Below, piece by piece: positions 1-12,548 of a stretch of 64,000 nucleotides of DNA. Position 1 is the stretch's first letter, and each line of letters opens with the position of its first letter. The stretch is from assembly GCA_018806915.1 (NCBI GenBank), contig JAGKQI010000102.1, positions 558,001-622,000 of the forward strand. Direction: 5' to 3'. The notes beneath the pieces are model-generated. The model was not told the DNA's origin. It saw only the letters and a program-made list of their open reading frames with translations, and made no database searches. The position numbers and the translations under genes were made by a program. This DNA is from Phytophthora colocasiae (taxonomy: Eukaryota > Oomycota > Peronosporomycetes > Peronosporales > Peronosporaceae).

Positions 1-88
1 ATCCCGCACGGCGACGCGCACGGCGAAAGGGCTAAAGAAGCGTGCCAAGCGCGCCAGGAAGGTACGCGCGAAGGGCAAAATGGCAAAA

Positions 89-161
89 TGGTCATACAGA
101 AGCTCGAACCCTGGACCGCAGCGTTATTAGCACTGTGCTCTACCGACTGAGCTATACGACC
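89..161 (-). tRNA. tRNA-Ile(AAU), copy 1 (U class)
   Basis: First of 85 copies. The 73-nt RNA forms a full cloverleaf: acceptor GGTCGTA/TATGACC with one G.U, D stem GCTC/GAGC with an 8-nt loop, anticodon stem CAGTG/CGCTG, loop CTAATAA (anticodon AAU, reads AUU), 5-nt variable loop, T loop TTCGAGC, discriminator A73. There is no intron and no encoded CCA. The A box TAGCTCAGTCGG fits the Pol III consensus. TTTT directly follows A73 and recurs four bases later, giving two terminators. This copy is 'U class': the T-stem 3' strand is TTCTG instead of CCCTG, so pairs 52-62 and 53-61 are G.U and the B box ends GCTT. Confidence 0.87.
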
Positions 162-651
162 GCACAACAACACACACAACCACCACGCAAACAACATGCA
201 CACACAACACAACCACACACAACACACAACCACGCACGCCAACCCACGCCATTCCACATCGCCAAACGCTGCTCCACGCGCTCATCCTACTCGCTCAACC
301 CACTTCCCACACCATCCAAACTTATCCGCCTTATCCACGCCCAAACCTATCGCCACGCACGAGGCTCCATGCCGTGCAAAGCGTCACGTGAGTCGCGCTT
401 GCTCCCGGGAGAACTCACCCGCCACAGCGCATGGCCTTGCTGCGGTCTACAAGGCCGGACCTACGGACCACTTGGCCGATATCGAGGTGTTGGTCGGACC
501 TGAATGCTGACCTCACCAAGCGAGATGGAGACTTTCCTCCGTGCGGCAACGGGTCCAGACATATCCCGCATGGCGACGCGCACGGCGAAAAGGGCTAAAG
601 AAGCGTGCCAAGCGCGCCAGGAAGGTACGCGCGAAGGGCAAAATGGCAAAA

Positions 652-722
652 TGGTCATACAAGCTCGAACCCTGGACCGCAGCGTTATTAGCACTGTGCT
701 CTACCGACTGAGCTATACGACC
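652..722 (-). pseudogene. tRNA-Ile(AAU), copy 2, 2-nt T-arm deletion
   Basis: 71 nt. Same gene as copy 1 but with two bases missing from the 3' strand of the T stem, so the T arm cannot form five pairs. Anticodon and A box are intact. Probably a non-functional tRNA gene. Confidence 0.8.
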
Positions 723-1214
723 GCACAACAACACACACAACCACCACGCAAACAACATGCACACACAACACAACCACACACAACACACAACCACGCACGC
801 CAACCCACGCCATTCCACATCGCCAAACGCTGCTCCACGCGCTCATCCTACTCGCTCAACCCACTTCCCACACCATCCAAACTTATCCGCCTTATCCACG
901 CCCAAACCTATCGCCACGCACGAGGCTCCATGCCGTGCAAAGCGTCACGTGTGAGTCGCGCTTGCTCCCGGGAGAACTCACCCGCCACAGCGCATGGCCT
1001 TGCTGCGGTCTACAAGGCCGGACCTACGGACCACTTGGCCGATATCGAGGTGTTGGTCGGACCTGAATGCTGACCTCACCAAGCGAGATGGAGACTTTCC
1101 TCCGTGCGGCAACGGGTCCAGACATATCCCGCACGGCGACGCGCACGGCGAAAAGGGCTAAAGAAGCGTGCCAAGCGCGCCAGGAAGGTACGCGCGAAGG
1201 GCAAAATGGCAAAA

Positions 1215-1287
1215 TGGTCATACAGAAGCTCGAACCCTGGACCGCAGCGTTATTAGCACTGTGCTCTACCGACTGAGCTATACGACC
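1215..1287 (-). tRNA. tRNA-Ile(AAU), copy 3 (U class)
   Basis: 73 nt; T stem with two G.U pairs; same terminator arrangement as copy 1. Confidence 0.87.
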
Positions 1288-1779
1288 GCACAACAACACA
1301 CACAACCACCACGCAAACAACATGCACACACAACACAACCACACACAACACACAACCACGCACGCCAACCCACGCCATTCCACATCGCCAAACGCTGCTC
1401 CACGCGCTCATCCTACTCGCTCAACCCACTTCCCACACCATCCAAACTTATCCGCCTTATCCACGCCCAAACCTATCGCCACGCACGAGGCTCCATGCCG
1501 TGCAAAGCGTCACGTGTGAGTCGCGCTTGCTCCCGGGAGAACTCACCCGCCACAGCGCATGGCCTTGCTGCGGTCTACAAGGCCGGACCTACGGACCACT
1601 TGGCCGATATCGAGGTGTTGGTCGGACCTGAATGCTGACCTCACCAAGCGAGATGGAGACTTTCCTCCGTGCGGCAACGGGTCCAGACATATCCCGCATG
1701 GCGACGCGCACGGCGAAAAGGGCTAAAGAAGCGTGCCAAGCGCGCCAGGAAGGTACGCGCGAAGGGCAAAATGGCAAAA

Positions 1780-1852
1780 TGGTCATACAGAAGCTCGAAC
1801 CCTGGACCGCAGCGTTATTAGCACTGTGCTCTACCGACTGAGCTATACGACC
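1780..1852 (-). tRNA. tRNA-Ile(AAU), copy 4 (U class)
   Basis: 73 nt; first member of the alternating U/C dimers in copies 4-9. Confidence 0.87.
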
Positions 1853-2080
1853 GCACAACAACACACACAACCACCACGCAAACAACATGCACACACAACA
1901 CAACCACACACAACACACAACCACGCACGCCAACCCACGCCATTCCACATCGCCAAACGCTGCTCCACGCGCTCATCCTACTCGCTCAACCCACTTCCCA
2001 CACCATCCAAACTTATCCGCCTTATCCACGCCCAAACCTATCGCCACGCACGAGGCTCCATGCCGTGCAAAGCGACACGT

Positions 2081-2111
2081 GTGAGTCGCGCTTGCTCCCG
2101 GGAGAACTCAC
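2081..2111. other. Dyad with CTCCCGGGAG palindrome (representative unit)
   Basis: Arms GTGAGT (2081-2086) and ACTCAC (2106-2111) flank a perfect 10-bp palindrome CTCCCGGGAG (2095-2104). The element is present in nearly every unit; several units carry deletions or rearrangements here. It could form a cruciform or hairpin; no function is evident. Confidence 0.8.
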
Positions 2112-2344
2112 CCGCCACAGCGCATGGCCTTGCTGCGGTCTACAAGGCCGGACCTACGGACCACTTGGCCGATATCGAGGTGTTGGTCGGACCTGAATGC
2201 TGACCTCACCAAGCGAGATGGAGACTTTCCTCCGTGCGGCAACCGGTCCAGACATATCCCGCATGGCGACGCGCACGGCGAAAAGGGCTAAAGAAGCGTG
2301 CCAAGCGCGCCAGGAAGGTACGCGCGAAGGGCAAAATGGCAAAA

Positions 2345-2417
2345 TGGTCATACAGGGGCTCGAACCCTGGACCGCAGCGTTATTAGCACTGTGCTCTACC
2401 GACTGAGCTATACGACC
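2345..2417 (-). tRNA. tRNA-Ile(AAU), copy 5 (C class)
   Basis: First 'C class' copy: T stem CAGGG/CCCTG is fully Watson-Crick and the B box GGTTCGAGCCC differs from consensus GGTTCGANTCC at one position. The unit carries caaccggtcc and an extra AAC in the CA tract. Confidence 0.96.
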
Positions 2418-2910
2418 GCACAACAACAACACACAACCACCACGCAAACAACATGCACACACAACACAACCACACACAACACACAACCACGCACGCCAAC
2501 CCACGCCATTCCACATCGCCAAACGCTGCTCCACGCGCTCATCCTACTCGCTCAACCCACTTCCCACACCATCCAAACTTATCCGCCTTATCCACGCCCA
2601 AACCTATCGCCACGCACGAGGCTCCATGCCGTGCAAAGCGTCACGTGTGAGTCGCGCTTGCTCCCGGGAGAACTCACCCGCCACAGCGCATGGCCTTGCT
2701 GCGGTCTACAAGGCCGGACCTACGGACCACTTGGCCGATATCGAGGTGTTGGTCGGACCTGAATGCTGACCTCACCAAGCGAGATGGAGACTTTCCTCCG
2801 TGCGGCAACGGGTCCAGACATATCCCGCATGGCGACGCGCACGGCGAAAAGGGCTAAAGAAGCGTGCCAAGCGCGCCAGGAAGGTACGCGCGAAGGGCAA
2901 AATGGCAAAA

Positions 2911-2983
2911 TGGTCATACAGAAGCTCGAACCCTGGACCGCAGCGTTATTAGCACTGTGCTCTACCGACTGAGCTATACGACC
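2911..2983 (-). tRNA. tRNA-Ile(AAU), copy 6 (U class)
   Basis: 73 nt; G.U T stem. Confidence 0.87.
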
Positions 2984-3473
2984 GCACAACAACACACACA
3001 ACCACCACGCAAACAACATGCACACACAACACAACCACACACAACACACAACCACGCACGCCAACCCACGCCATTCCACATCGCCAAACGCTGCTCCACG
3101 CGCTCATCCTACTCGCTCAACCCACTTCCCACACCATCCAAACTTATCCGCCTTATCCACGCCCAAACCTATCGCCACGCACGAGGCTCCATGCCGTGCA
3201 AAGCGACACGTGAGTCGCGCTTGCTCCCGGGAGAACTCACCCGCCACAGCGCATGGCCTTGCTGCGGTCTACAAGGCCGGACCTACGGACCACTTGGCCG
3301 ATATCGAGGTGTTGGTCGGACCTGAATGCTGACCTCACCAAGCGAGATGGAGACTTTCCTCCGTGCGGCAACCGGTCCAGACATATCCCGCATGGCGACG
3401 CGCACGGCGAAAAGGGCTAAAGAAGCGTGCCAAGCGCGCCAGGAAGGTACGCGCGAAGGGCAAAATGGCAAAA

Positions 3474-3546
3474 TGGTCATACAGGGGCTCGAACCCTGGA
3501 CCGCAGCGTTATTAGCACTGTGCTCTACCGACTGAGCTATACGACC
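3474..3546 (-). tRNA. tRNA-Ile(AAU), copy 7 (C class)
   Basis: 73 nt; shares caaccggtcc and the extra AAC with copy 5. Confidence 0.96.
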
Positions 3547-4040
3547 GCACAACAACAACACACAACCACCACGCAAACAACATGCACACACAACACAACC
3601 ACACAACCACACACAACCACGCACGCCAACCCACGCCATTCCACATCGCCAAACGCTGCTCCACGCGCTCATCCTACTCGCTCAACCCACTTCCCACACC
3701 ATCCAAACTTATCCGCCTTATCCACGCCCAAACCTATCGCCACGCACGAGGCTCCATGCCGTGCAAAGCGTCACGTCAGAGTCGCGCTTGCTCCCGGGAG
3801 AACTCACCCGCCACAGCGCATGGCCTTGCTGCGGTCTACAAGGCCGGACCTACGGACCACTTGGCCGATATCGAGGTGTTGGTCGGACCTGAATGCTGAC
3901 CTCACCAAGCGAGATGGAGACTTTCCTCCGTGCGGCAACGGGTCCAGACATATCCCGCATGGCGACGCGCACGGCGAAAAGGGCTAAAGAAGCGTGCCAA
4001 GCGCGCCAGGAAGGTACGCGCGAAGGGCAAAATGGCAAAA

Positions 4041-4113
4041 TGGTCATACAGAAGCTCGAACCCTGGACCGCAGCGTTATTAGCACTGTGCTCTACCGACT
4101 GAGCTATACGACC
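4041..4113 (-). tRNA. tRNA-Ile(AAU), copy 8 (U class)
   Basis: 73 nt; G.U T stem. Confidence 0.87.
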
Positions 4114-4603
4114 GCACAACAACACACACAACCACCACGCAAACAACATGCACACACAACACAACCACACAACACACAACCACGCACGCCAACCCACGCC
4201 ATTCCACATCGCCAAACGCTGCTCCACGCGCTCATCCTACTCGCTCAACCCACTTCCCACACCATCCAAACTTATCCGCCTTATCCACGCCCAAACCTAT
4301 CGCCACGCACGAGGCTCCATGCCGTGCAAAGCGACACGTGTGAGTCGCGCTTGCTCCCGGGAGAACTCACCCGCCACAGCGCATGGCCTTGCTGCGGTCT
4401 ACAAGGCCGGACCTACGGACCACTTGGCCGATATCGAGGTGTTGGTCGGACCTGAATGCTGACCTCACCAAGCGAGATGGAGACTTTCCTCCGTGCGGCA
4501 ACCGGTCCAGACATATCCCGCATGGCGACGCGCACGGCGAAAAGGGCTAAAGAAGCGTGCCAAGCGCGCCAGGAAGGTACGCGCGAAGGGCAAAATGGCA
4601 AAA

Positions 4604-4676
4604 TGGTCATACAGGGGCTCGAACCCTGGACCGCAGCGTTATTAGCACTGTGCTCTACCGACTGAGCTATACGACC
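4604..4676 (-). tRNA. tRNA-Ile(AAU), copy 9 (C class)
   Basis: 73 nt; last unit with caaccggtcc; ends the dimer series. Confidence 0.96.
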
Positions 4677-5168
4677 GCACAACAACACACACAACCACCA
4701 CGCAAACAACATGCACACACAACACAACCACACACAACACACAACCACGCACGCCAACCCACGCCATTCCACATCGCCAAACGCTGCTCCACGCGCTCAT
4801 CCTACTCGCTCAACCCACTTCCCACACCATCCAAACTTATCCGCCTTATCCACGCCCAAACCTATCGCCACGCACGAGGCTCCATGCCGTGCAAAGCGTC
4901 ACGTGTGAGTCGCGCTTGCTCCCGGGAGAACTCACCCGCCACAGCGCATGGCCTTGCTGCGGTCTACAAGGCCGGACCTACGGACCACTTGGCCGATATC
5001 GAGGTGTTGGTCGGACCTGAATGCTGACCTCACCAAGCGAGATGGAGACTTTCCTCCGTGCGGCAACGGGTCCAGACATATCCCGCATGGCGACGCGCAC
5101 GGCGAAAAGGGCTAAAGAAGCGTGCCAAGCGCGCCAGGAAGGTACGCGCGAAGGGCAAAATGGCAAAA

Positions 5169-5241
5169 TGGTCATACAGGGGCTCGAACCCTGGACCGCA
5201 GCGTTATTAGCACTGTGCTCTACCGACTGAGCTATACGACC
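5169..5241 (-). tRNA. tRNA-Ile(AAU), copy 10 (C class)
   Basis: 73 nt, Watson-Crick T stem. Confidence 0.96.
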
Positions 5242-5735
5242 GCACAACAACACACACAACCACCACGCAAACAACATGCACACACAACACAACCACACAC
5301 AACACACAACCACGCACGCCAACCCACGCCATTCCACATCGCCAAACGCTGCTCCACGCGCTCATCCTACTCGCTCAACCCACTTCCCACACCATCCAAA
5401 CTTATCCGCCTTATCCACGCCCAAACCTATCGCCACGCACGAGGCTCCATGCCGTGCAAAGCGTCACGTGTGAGTCGCGCTTGCTCCCGGGAGAACTCAC
5501 CCGCCACAGCGCATGGCCTTGCTGCGGTCTACAAGGCCGGACCTACGGACCACTTGGCCGATATCGAGGTGTTGGTCGGACCTGAATGCTGACCTCACCA
5601 AGCGAGATGGAGACTTTCCTCCGTGCGGCAACGGGTCCAGACATATCCCGCACGGCGACGCGCACGGCGAAAAAGGGGCTAAAGAAGCGTGCCAAGCGCG
5701 CCAGGAAGGTACGCGCGAAGGGCAAAATGGCAAAA

Positions 5736-5808
5736 TGGTCATACAGAAGCTCGAACCCTGGACCGCAGCGTTATTAGCACTGTGCTCTACCGACTGAGCT
5801 ATACGACC
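5736..5808 (-). tRNA. tRNA-Ile(AAU), copy 11 (U class)
   Basis: 73 nt; the spacer just left of it has lengthened A and G runs (gaaaaagggg). Confidence 0.87.
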
Positions 5809-6300
5809 GCACAACAACACACACAACCACCACGCAAACAACATGCACACACAACACAACCACACACAACACACAACCACGCACGCCAACCCACGCCATT
5901 CCACATCGCCAAACGCTGCTCCACGCGCTCATCCTACTCGCTCAACCCACTTCCCACACCATCCAAACTTATCCGCCTTATCCACGCCCAAACCTATCGC
6001 CACGCACGAGGCTCCATGCCGTGCAAAGCGTCACGTGTGAGTCGCGCTTGCTCCCGGGAGAACTCACCCGCCACAGCGCATGGCCTTGCTGCGGTCTACA
6101 AGGCCGGACCTACGGACCACTTGGCCGATATCGAGGTGTTGGTCGGACCTGAATGCTGACCTCACCAAGCGAGATGGAGACTTTCCTCCGTGCGGCAACG
6201 GGTCCAGACATATCCCGCATGGCGACGCGCACGGCGAAAAGGGCTAAAGAAGCGTGCCAAGCGCGCCAGGAAGGTACGCGCGAAGGGCAAAATGGCAAAA

Positions 6301-6373
6301 TGGTCATACAGAAGCTCGAACCCTGGACCGCAGCGTTATTAGCACTGTGCTCTACCGACTGAGCTATACGACC
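6301..6373 (-). tRNA. tRNA-Ile(AAU), copy 12 (U class)
   Basis: 73 nt; the following spacer has a damaged CTCCCGGGAG dyad near 6616-6626. Confidence 0.87.
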
Positions 6374-6864
6374 GCACAACAACACACACAACCACCACGC
6401 AAACAACATGCACACACAACACAACCACACACAACACACAACCACGCACGCCAACCCACGCCATTCCACATCGCCAAACGCTGCTCCACGCGCTCATCCT
6501 ACTCGCTCAACCCACTTCCCACACCATCCAAACTTATCCGCCTTATCCACGCCCAAACCTATCGCCACGCACGAGGCTCCATGCCGTGCAAAGCGTCACG
6601 TGTGAGTCGCGCTTGCTCCCTGAGAACTCACCCGCCACAGCGCATGGCCTTGCTGCGGTCTACAAGGCCGGACCTACGGACCACTTGGCCGATATCGAGG
6701 TGTTGGTCGGACCTGAATGCTGACCTCACCAAGCGAGATGGAGACTTTCCTCCGTGCGGCAACGGGTCCAGACATATCCCGCACGGCGACGCGCACGGCG
6801 AAAAGGGCTAAAGAAGCGTGCCAAGCGCGCCAGGAAGGTACGCGCGAAGGGCAAAATGGCAAAA

Positions 6865-6937
6865 TGGTCATACAGAAGCTCGAACCCTGGACCGCAGCGT
6901 TATTAGCACTGTGCTCTACCGACTGAGCTATACGACC
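6865..6937 (-). tRNA. tRNA-Ile(AAU), copy 13 (U class)
   Basis: 73 nt, G.U T stem. Confidence 0.87.
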
Positions 6938-7429
6938 GCACAACAACACACACAACCACCACGCAAACAACATGCACACACAACACAACCACACACAACA
7001 CACAACCACGCACGCCAACCCACGCCATTCCACATCGCCAAACGCTGCTCCACGCGCTCATCCTACTCGCTCAACCCACTTCCCACACCATCCAAACTTA
7101 TCCGCCTTATCCACGCCCAAACCTATCGCCACGCACGAGGCTCCATGCCGTGCAAAGCGTCACGTGTGAGTCGCGCTTGCTCCCGGGAGAACTCACCCGC
7201 CACAGCGCATGGCCTTGCTGCGGTCTACAAGGCCGGACCTACGGACCACTTGGCCGATATCGAGGTGTTGGTCGGACCTGAATGCTGACCTCACCAAGCG
7301 AGATGGAGACTTTCCTCCGTGCGGCAACGGGTCCAGACATATCCCGCACGGCGACGCGCACGGCGAAAAGGGCTAAAGAAGCGTGCCAAGCGCGCCAGGA
7401 AGGTACGCGCGAAGGGCAAAATGGCAAAA

Positions 7430-7502
7430 TGGTCATACAGAAGCTCGAACCCTGGACCGCAGCGTTATTAGCACTGTGCTCTACCGACTGAGCTATACGA
7501 CC
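7430..7502 (-). tRNA. tRNA-Ile(AAU), copy 14 (U class)
   Basis: 73 nt; the next dyad has lost one C (7742-7751). Confidence 0.87.
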
Positions 7503-7991
7503 GCACAACAACACACACAACCACCACGCAAACAACATGCACACACAACACAACCACACAACACACAACCACGCACGCCAACCCACGCCATTCCACATCG
7601 CCAAACGCTGCTCCACGCGCTCATCCTACTCGCTCAACCCACTTCCCACACCATCCAAACTTATCCGCCTTATCCACGCCCAAACCTATCGCCACGCACG
7701 AGGCTCCATGCCGTGCAAAGCGACACGAGTGAGTCGCGCTTGCTCCGGGAGAACTCACCCGCCACAGCGCATGGCCTTGCTGCGGTCTACAAGGCCGGAC
7801 CTACGGACCACTTGGCCGATATCGAGGTGTTGGTCGGACCTGAATGCTGACCTCACCAAGCGAGATGGAGACTTTCCTCCGTGCGGCAACGGGTCCAGAC
7901 ATATCCCGCACGGCGACGCGCACGGCGAAAAGGGCTAAAGAAGCGTGCCAAGCGCGCCAGGAAGGTACGCGCGAAGGGCAAAATGGCAAAA

Positions 7992-8064
7992 TGGTCATAC
8001 AGGGGCTCGAACCCTGGACCGCAGCGTTATTAGCACTGTGCTCTACCGACTGAGCTATACGACC
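7992..8064 (-). tRNA. tRNA-Ile(AAU), copy 15 (C class)
   Basis: 73 nt, Watson-Crick T stem. Confidence 0.96.
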
Positions 8065-8556
8065 GCACAACAACACACACAACCACCACGCAAACAACAT
8101 GCACACACAACACAACCACACACAACACACAACCACGCACGCCAACCCACGCCATTCCACATCGCCAAACGCTGCTCCACGCGCTCATCCTACTCGCTCA
8201 ACCCACTTCCCACACCATCCAAACTTATCCGCCTTATCCACGCCCAAACCTATCGCCACGCACGAGGCTCCATGCCGTGCAAAGCGACACGAGTGAGTCG
8301 CGCTTGCTCCCGGGAGAACTCACCCGCCACAGCGCATGGCCTTGCTGCGGTCTACAAGGCCGGACCTACGGACCACTTGGCCGATATCGAGGTGTTGGTC
8401 GGACCTGAATGCTGACCTCACCAAGCGAGATGGAGACTTTCCTCCGTGCGGCAACGGGTCCAGACATATCCCGCATGGCGACGCGCACGGCGAAAGGGCT
8501 AAAGAGAGCGTGCCAAGCGCGCCAGGAAGGTACGCGCGAAGGGCAAAATGGCAAAA

Positions 8557-8629
8557 TGGTCATACAGGGGCTCGAACCCTGGACCGCAGCGTTATTAGCA
8601 CTGTGCTCTACCGACTGAGCTATACGACC
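8557..8629 (-). tRNA. tRNA-Ile(AAU), copy 16 (C class)
   Basis: 73 nt; the spacer to its left has a one-A loss compensated by an added GA (cgaaagggctaaagagagcg). Confidence 0.96.
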
Positions 8630-9121
8630 GCACAACAACACACACAACCACCACGCAAACAACATGCACACACAACACAACCACACACAACACACAACCA
8701 CGCACGCCAACCCACGCCATTCCACATCGCCAAACGCTGCTCCACGCGCTCATCCTACTTGCTCAACCCACTTCCCACACCATCCAAACTTATCCGCCTT
8801 ATCCACGCCCAAACCTATCGCCACGCACGAGGCTCCATGCCGTGCAAAGCGTCACGTGTGAGTCGCGCTTGCTCCCGGGAGAACTCACCCGCCACAGCGC
8901 ATGGCCTTGCTGCGGTCTACAAGGCCGGACCTACGGACCACTTGGCCGATATCGAGGTGTTGGTCGGACCTGAATGCTGACCTCACCAAGCGAGATGGAG
9001 ACTTTCCTCCGTGCGGCAACGGGTCCAGACATATCCCGCACGGCGACGCGCACGGCGAAAAGGGCTAAAGAAGCGTGCCAAGCGCGCCAGGAAGGTACGC
9101 GCGAAGGGCAAAATGGAAAAA

Positions 9122-9194
9122 TGGTCATACAGGGGCTCGAACCCTGGACCGCAGCGTTATTAGCACTGTGCTCTACCGACTGAGCTATACGACC
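9122..9194 (-). tRNA. tRNA-Ile(AAU), copy 17 (C class)
   Basis: 73 nt; a flank substitution turns the first terminator into five Ts. Confidence 0.96.
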
Positions 9195-9686
9195 GCACAA
9201 CAACACACACAACCACCACGCAAACAACATGCACACACAACACAACCACACACAACACACAACCACGCACGCCAACCCACGCCATTCCACATCGCCAAAC
9301 GCTGCTCCACGCGCTCATCCTACTCGCTCAACCCACTTCCCACACCATCCAAACTTATCCGCCTTATCCACGCCCAAACCTATCGCCACGCACGAGGCTC
9401 CATGCCGTGCAAAGCGTCACGTGTGAGTCGCGCTTGCTCCCGGGAGAACTCACCCGCCACAGCGCATGGCCTTGCTGCGGTCTACAAGGCCGGACCTACG
9501 GACCACTTGGCCGATATCGAGGTGTTGGTCGGACCTGAATGCTGACCTCACCAAGCGAGATGGAGACTTTCCTCCGTGCGGCAACGGGTCCCGACATATC
9601 CCGCACGGCGACGCGCACGGCGAAAAGGGCTAAAGAAGCGTGCCAAGCGCGCCAGGAAGGTACGCGCGAAGGGCAAAATGGCAAAA

Positions 9687-9759
9687 TGGTCATACAGGGG
9701 CTCGAACCCTGGACCGCAGCGTTATTAGCACTGTGCTCTACCGACTGAGCTATACGACC
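9687..9759 (-). tRNA. tRNA-Ile(AAU), copy 18 (C class)
   Basis: 73 nt; unit with the gtcccgacat variant. Confidence 0.96.
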
Positions 9760-10252
9760 GCACAACAACACACACAACCACCACGCAAACAACATGCACA
9801 CACAACACAACCACACAACAACACACAACCACGCACGCCAACCCACGCCATTCCACATCGCCAAACGCTGCTCCACGCGCTCATCCTACTCGCTCAACCC
9901 ACTTCCCACACCATCCAAACTTATCCGCCTTATCCACGCCCAAACCTATCGCCACGCACGAGGCTCCATGCCGTGCAAAGCGTCACGTGTGAGTCGCGCT
10001 TGCTCCCGGGAGAACTCACCCGCCACAGCGCATGGCCTTGCTGCGGTCTACAAGGCCGGACCTACGGACCACTTGGCCGATATCGAGGTGTTGGTCGGAC
10101 CTGAATGCTGACCTCACCAAGCGAGATGGAGACTTTCCTCCGTGCGGCAACGGGTCCAGACATATCCCGCATGGCGACGCGCACGGCGAAAAGGGCTAAA
10201 GAAGCGTGCCAAGCGCGCCAGGAAGGTACGCGCGAAGGGCAAAATGGCAAAA

Positions 10253-10325
10253 TGGTCATACAGAAGCTCGAACCCTGGACCGCAGCGTTATTAGCACTGT
10301 GCTCTACCGACTGAGCTATACGACC
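10253..10325 (-). tRNA. tRNA-Ile(AAU), copy 19 (U class)
   Basis: 73 nt, G.U T stem. Confidence 0.87.
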
Positions 10326-10818
10326 GCACAACAACACACACAACCACCACGCAAACAACATGCACACACAACACAACCACACAACCACACACAACCACGC
10401 ACGCCAACCCACGCCATTCCACATCGCCAAACGCTGCTCCACGCGCTCATCCTACTCGCTCAACCCACTTCCCACACCATCCAAACTTATCCGCCTTATC
10501 CACGCCCAAACCTATCGCCACGCACGAGGCTCCATGCCGTGCAAAGCGACACGAGTGAGTCGCGCTTGCTCCCGGGAGAACTCACCCGCCACAGCGCATG
10601 GCCTTGCTGCGGTCTACAAGGCCGGACCTACGGACCACTTGGCCGATATCGAGGTGTTGGTCGGACCTGAATGCTGACCTCACCAAGCGAGATGGAGACT
10701 TTCCTCCGTGCGGCAACGGGTCCAGACATATCCCGCATGGCGACGCGCACGGCGAAAAGGGCTAAAGAAGCGTGCCAAGCGCGCCAGGAAGGTACGCGCG
10801 AAGGGCAAAATGGCAAAA

Positions 10819-10891
10819 TGGTCATACAGGGGCTCGAACCCTGGACCGCAGCGTTATTAGCACTGTGCTCTACCGACTGAGCTATACGACC
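10819..10891 (-). tRNA. tRNA-Ile(AAU), copy 20 (C class)
   Basis: 73 nt; its CA-rich 5' flank is the shortest of the full-length copies (15 bp contracted). Confidence 0.96.
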
Positions 10892-11368
10892 GCACAACAA
10901 CACACACAACCACCACGCAAACAACATGCACACACAACACACAACCACGCACGCCAACCCACGCCATTCCACATCGCCAAACGCTGCTCCACGCGCTCAT
11001 CCTACTCGCTCAACCCACTTCCCACACCATCCAAACTTATCCGCCTTATCCACGCCCAAACCTATCGCCACGCACGAGGCTCCATGCCGTGCAAAGCGAC
11101 ACGAGTGAGTCGCGCTTGCTCCCGGGAGAACTCACCCGCCACAGCGCATGGCCTTGCTGCGGTCTACAAGGCCGGACCTACGGACCACTTGGCCGATATC
11201 GAGGTGTTGGTCGGACCTGAATGCTGACCTCACCAAGCGAGATGGAGACTTTCCTCCGTGCGGCAACGGGTCCAGACATATCCCGCATGGCGACGCGCAC
11301 GGCGAAAAGGGCTAAAGAAGCGTGCCAAGCGCGCCAGGAAGGTACGCGCGAAGGGCAAAATGGCAAAA

Positions 11369-11441
11369 TGGTCATACAGAAGCTCGAACCCTGGACCGCA
11401 GCGTTATTAGCACTGTGCTCTACCGACTGAGCTATACGACC
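11369..11441 (-). tRNA. tRNA-Ile(AAU), copy 21 (U class)
   Basis: 73 nt, G.U T stem. Confidence 0.87.
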
Positions 11442-11933
11442 GCACAACAACACACACAACCACCACGCAAACAACATGCACACACAACACAACCACACAC
11501 AACACACAACCACGCACGCCAACCCACGCCATTCCACATCGCCAAACGCTGCTCCACGCGCTCATCCTACTCGCTCAACCCACTTCCCACACCATCCAAA
11601 CTTATCCGCCTTATCCACGCCCAAACCTATCGCCACGCACGAGGCTCCATGCCGTGCAAAGCGACACGAGTGAGTCGCGCTTGCTCCCGGGAGAACTCAC
11701 CCGCCACAGCGCATGGCCTTGCTGCGGTCTACAAGGCCGGACCTACGGACCACTTGGCCGATATCGAGGTGTTGGTCGGACCTGAATGCTGACCTCACCA
11801 AGCGAGATGGAGACTTTCCTCCGTGCGGCAACGGGTCCAGACATATCCCGCACGGCGACGCGCACGGCGAAAAGGGCTAAAGAAGCGTGCCAAGCGCGCC
11901 AGGAAGGTACGCGCGAAGGGCAAAATGGCAAAA

Positions 11934-11994
11934 TGGTCATACAGGGGCTCGAACCCTGGACCGCAGCGTTATTAGCACTGTGCTCTACCGACTG
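11934..11994 (-). pseudogene. Truncated tRNA-Ile(AAU), copy 22
   Basis: A deletion of about 23 bp joins ccgactg directly to the CA tract, removing the 5' acceptor strand, U8-A9 and part of the D stem (and the start of the A box). Anticodon arm, T arm (C class) and the TTTT terminators remain. Cannot make a tRNA. Confidence 0.92.
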
Positions 11995-12475
11995 CACACA
12001 ACCACCACGCAAACAACATGCACACACAACACAACCACACACAACACACAACCACGCACGCCAACCCACGCCATTCCACATCGCCAAACGCTGCTCCACG
12101 CGCTCATCCTACTCGCTCAACCCACTTCCCACACCATCCAAACTTATCCGCCTTATCCACGCCCAAACCTATCGCCACGCACGAGGCTCCATGCCGTGCA
12201 AAGCGACACGAGTGAGTCGCGCTTGCTCCCGGGAGAACTCACCCGCCACAGCGCATGGCCTTGCTGCGGTCTACAAGGCCGGACCTACGGACCACTTGGC
12301 CGATATCGAGGTGTTGGTCGGACCTGAATGCTGACCTCACCAAGCGAGATGGAGACTTTCCTCCGTGCGGCAACGGGTCCAGACATATCCCGCACGGCGA
12401 CGCGCACGGCGAAAAGGGCTAAAGAAGCGTGCCAAGCGCGCCAGGAAGGTACGCGCGAAGGGCAAAATGGCAAAA

Positions 12476-12548
12476 TGGTCATACAGGGGCTCGAACCCTG
12501 GACCGCAGCGTTATTAGCACTGTGCTCTACCGACTGAGCTATACGACC
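12476..12548 (-). tRNA. tRNA-Ile(AAU), copy 23 (C class)
   Basis: 73 nt; its CA-rich 5' flank is the longest, with an added ACACAACC-type block. Confidence 0.96.
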
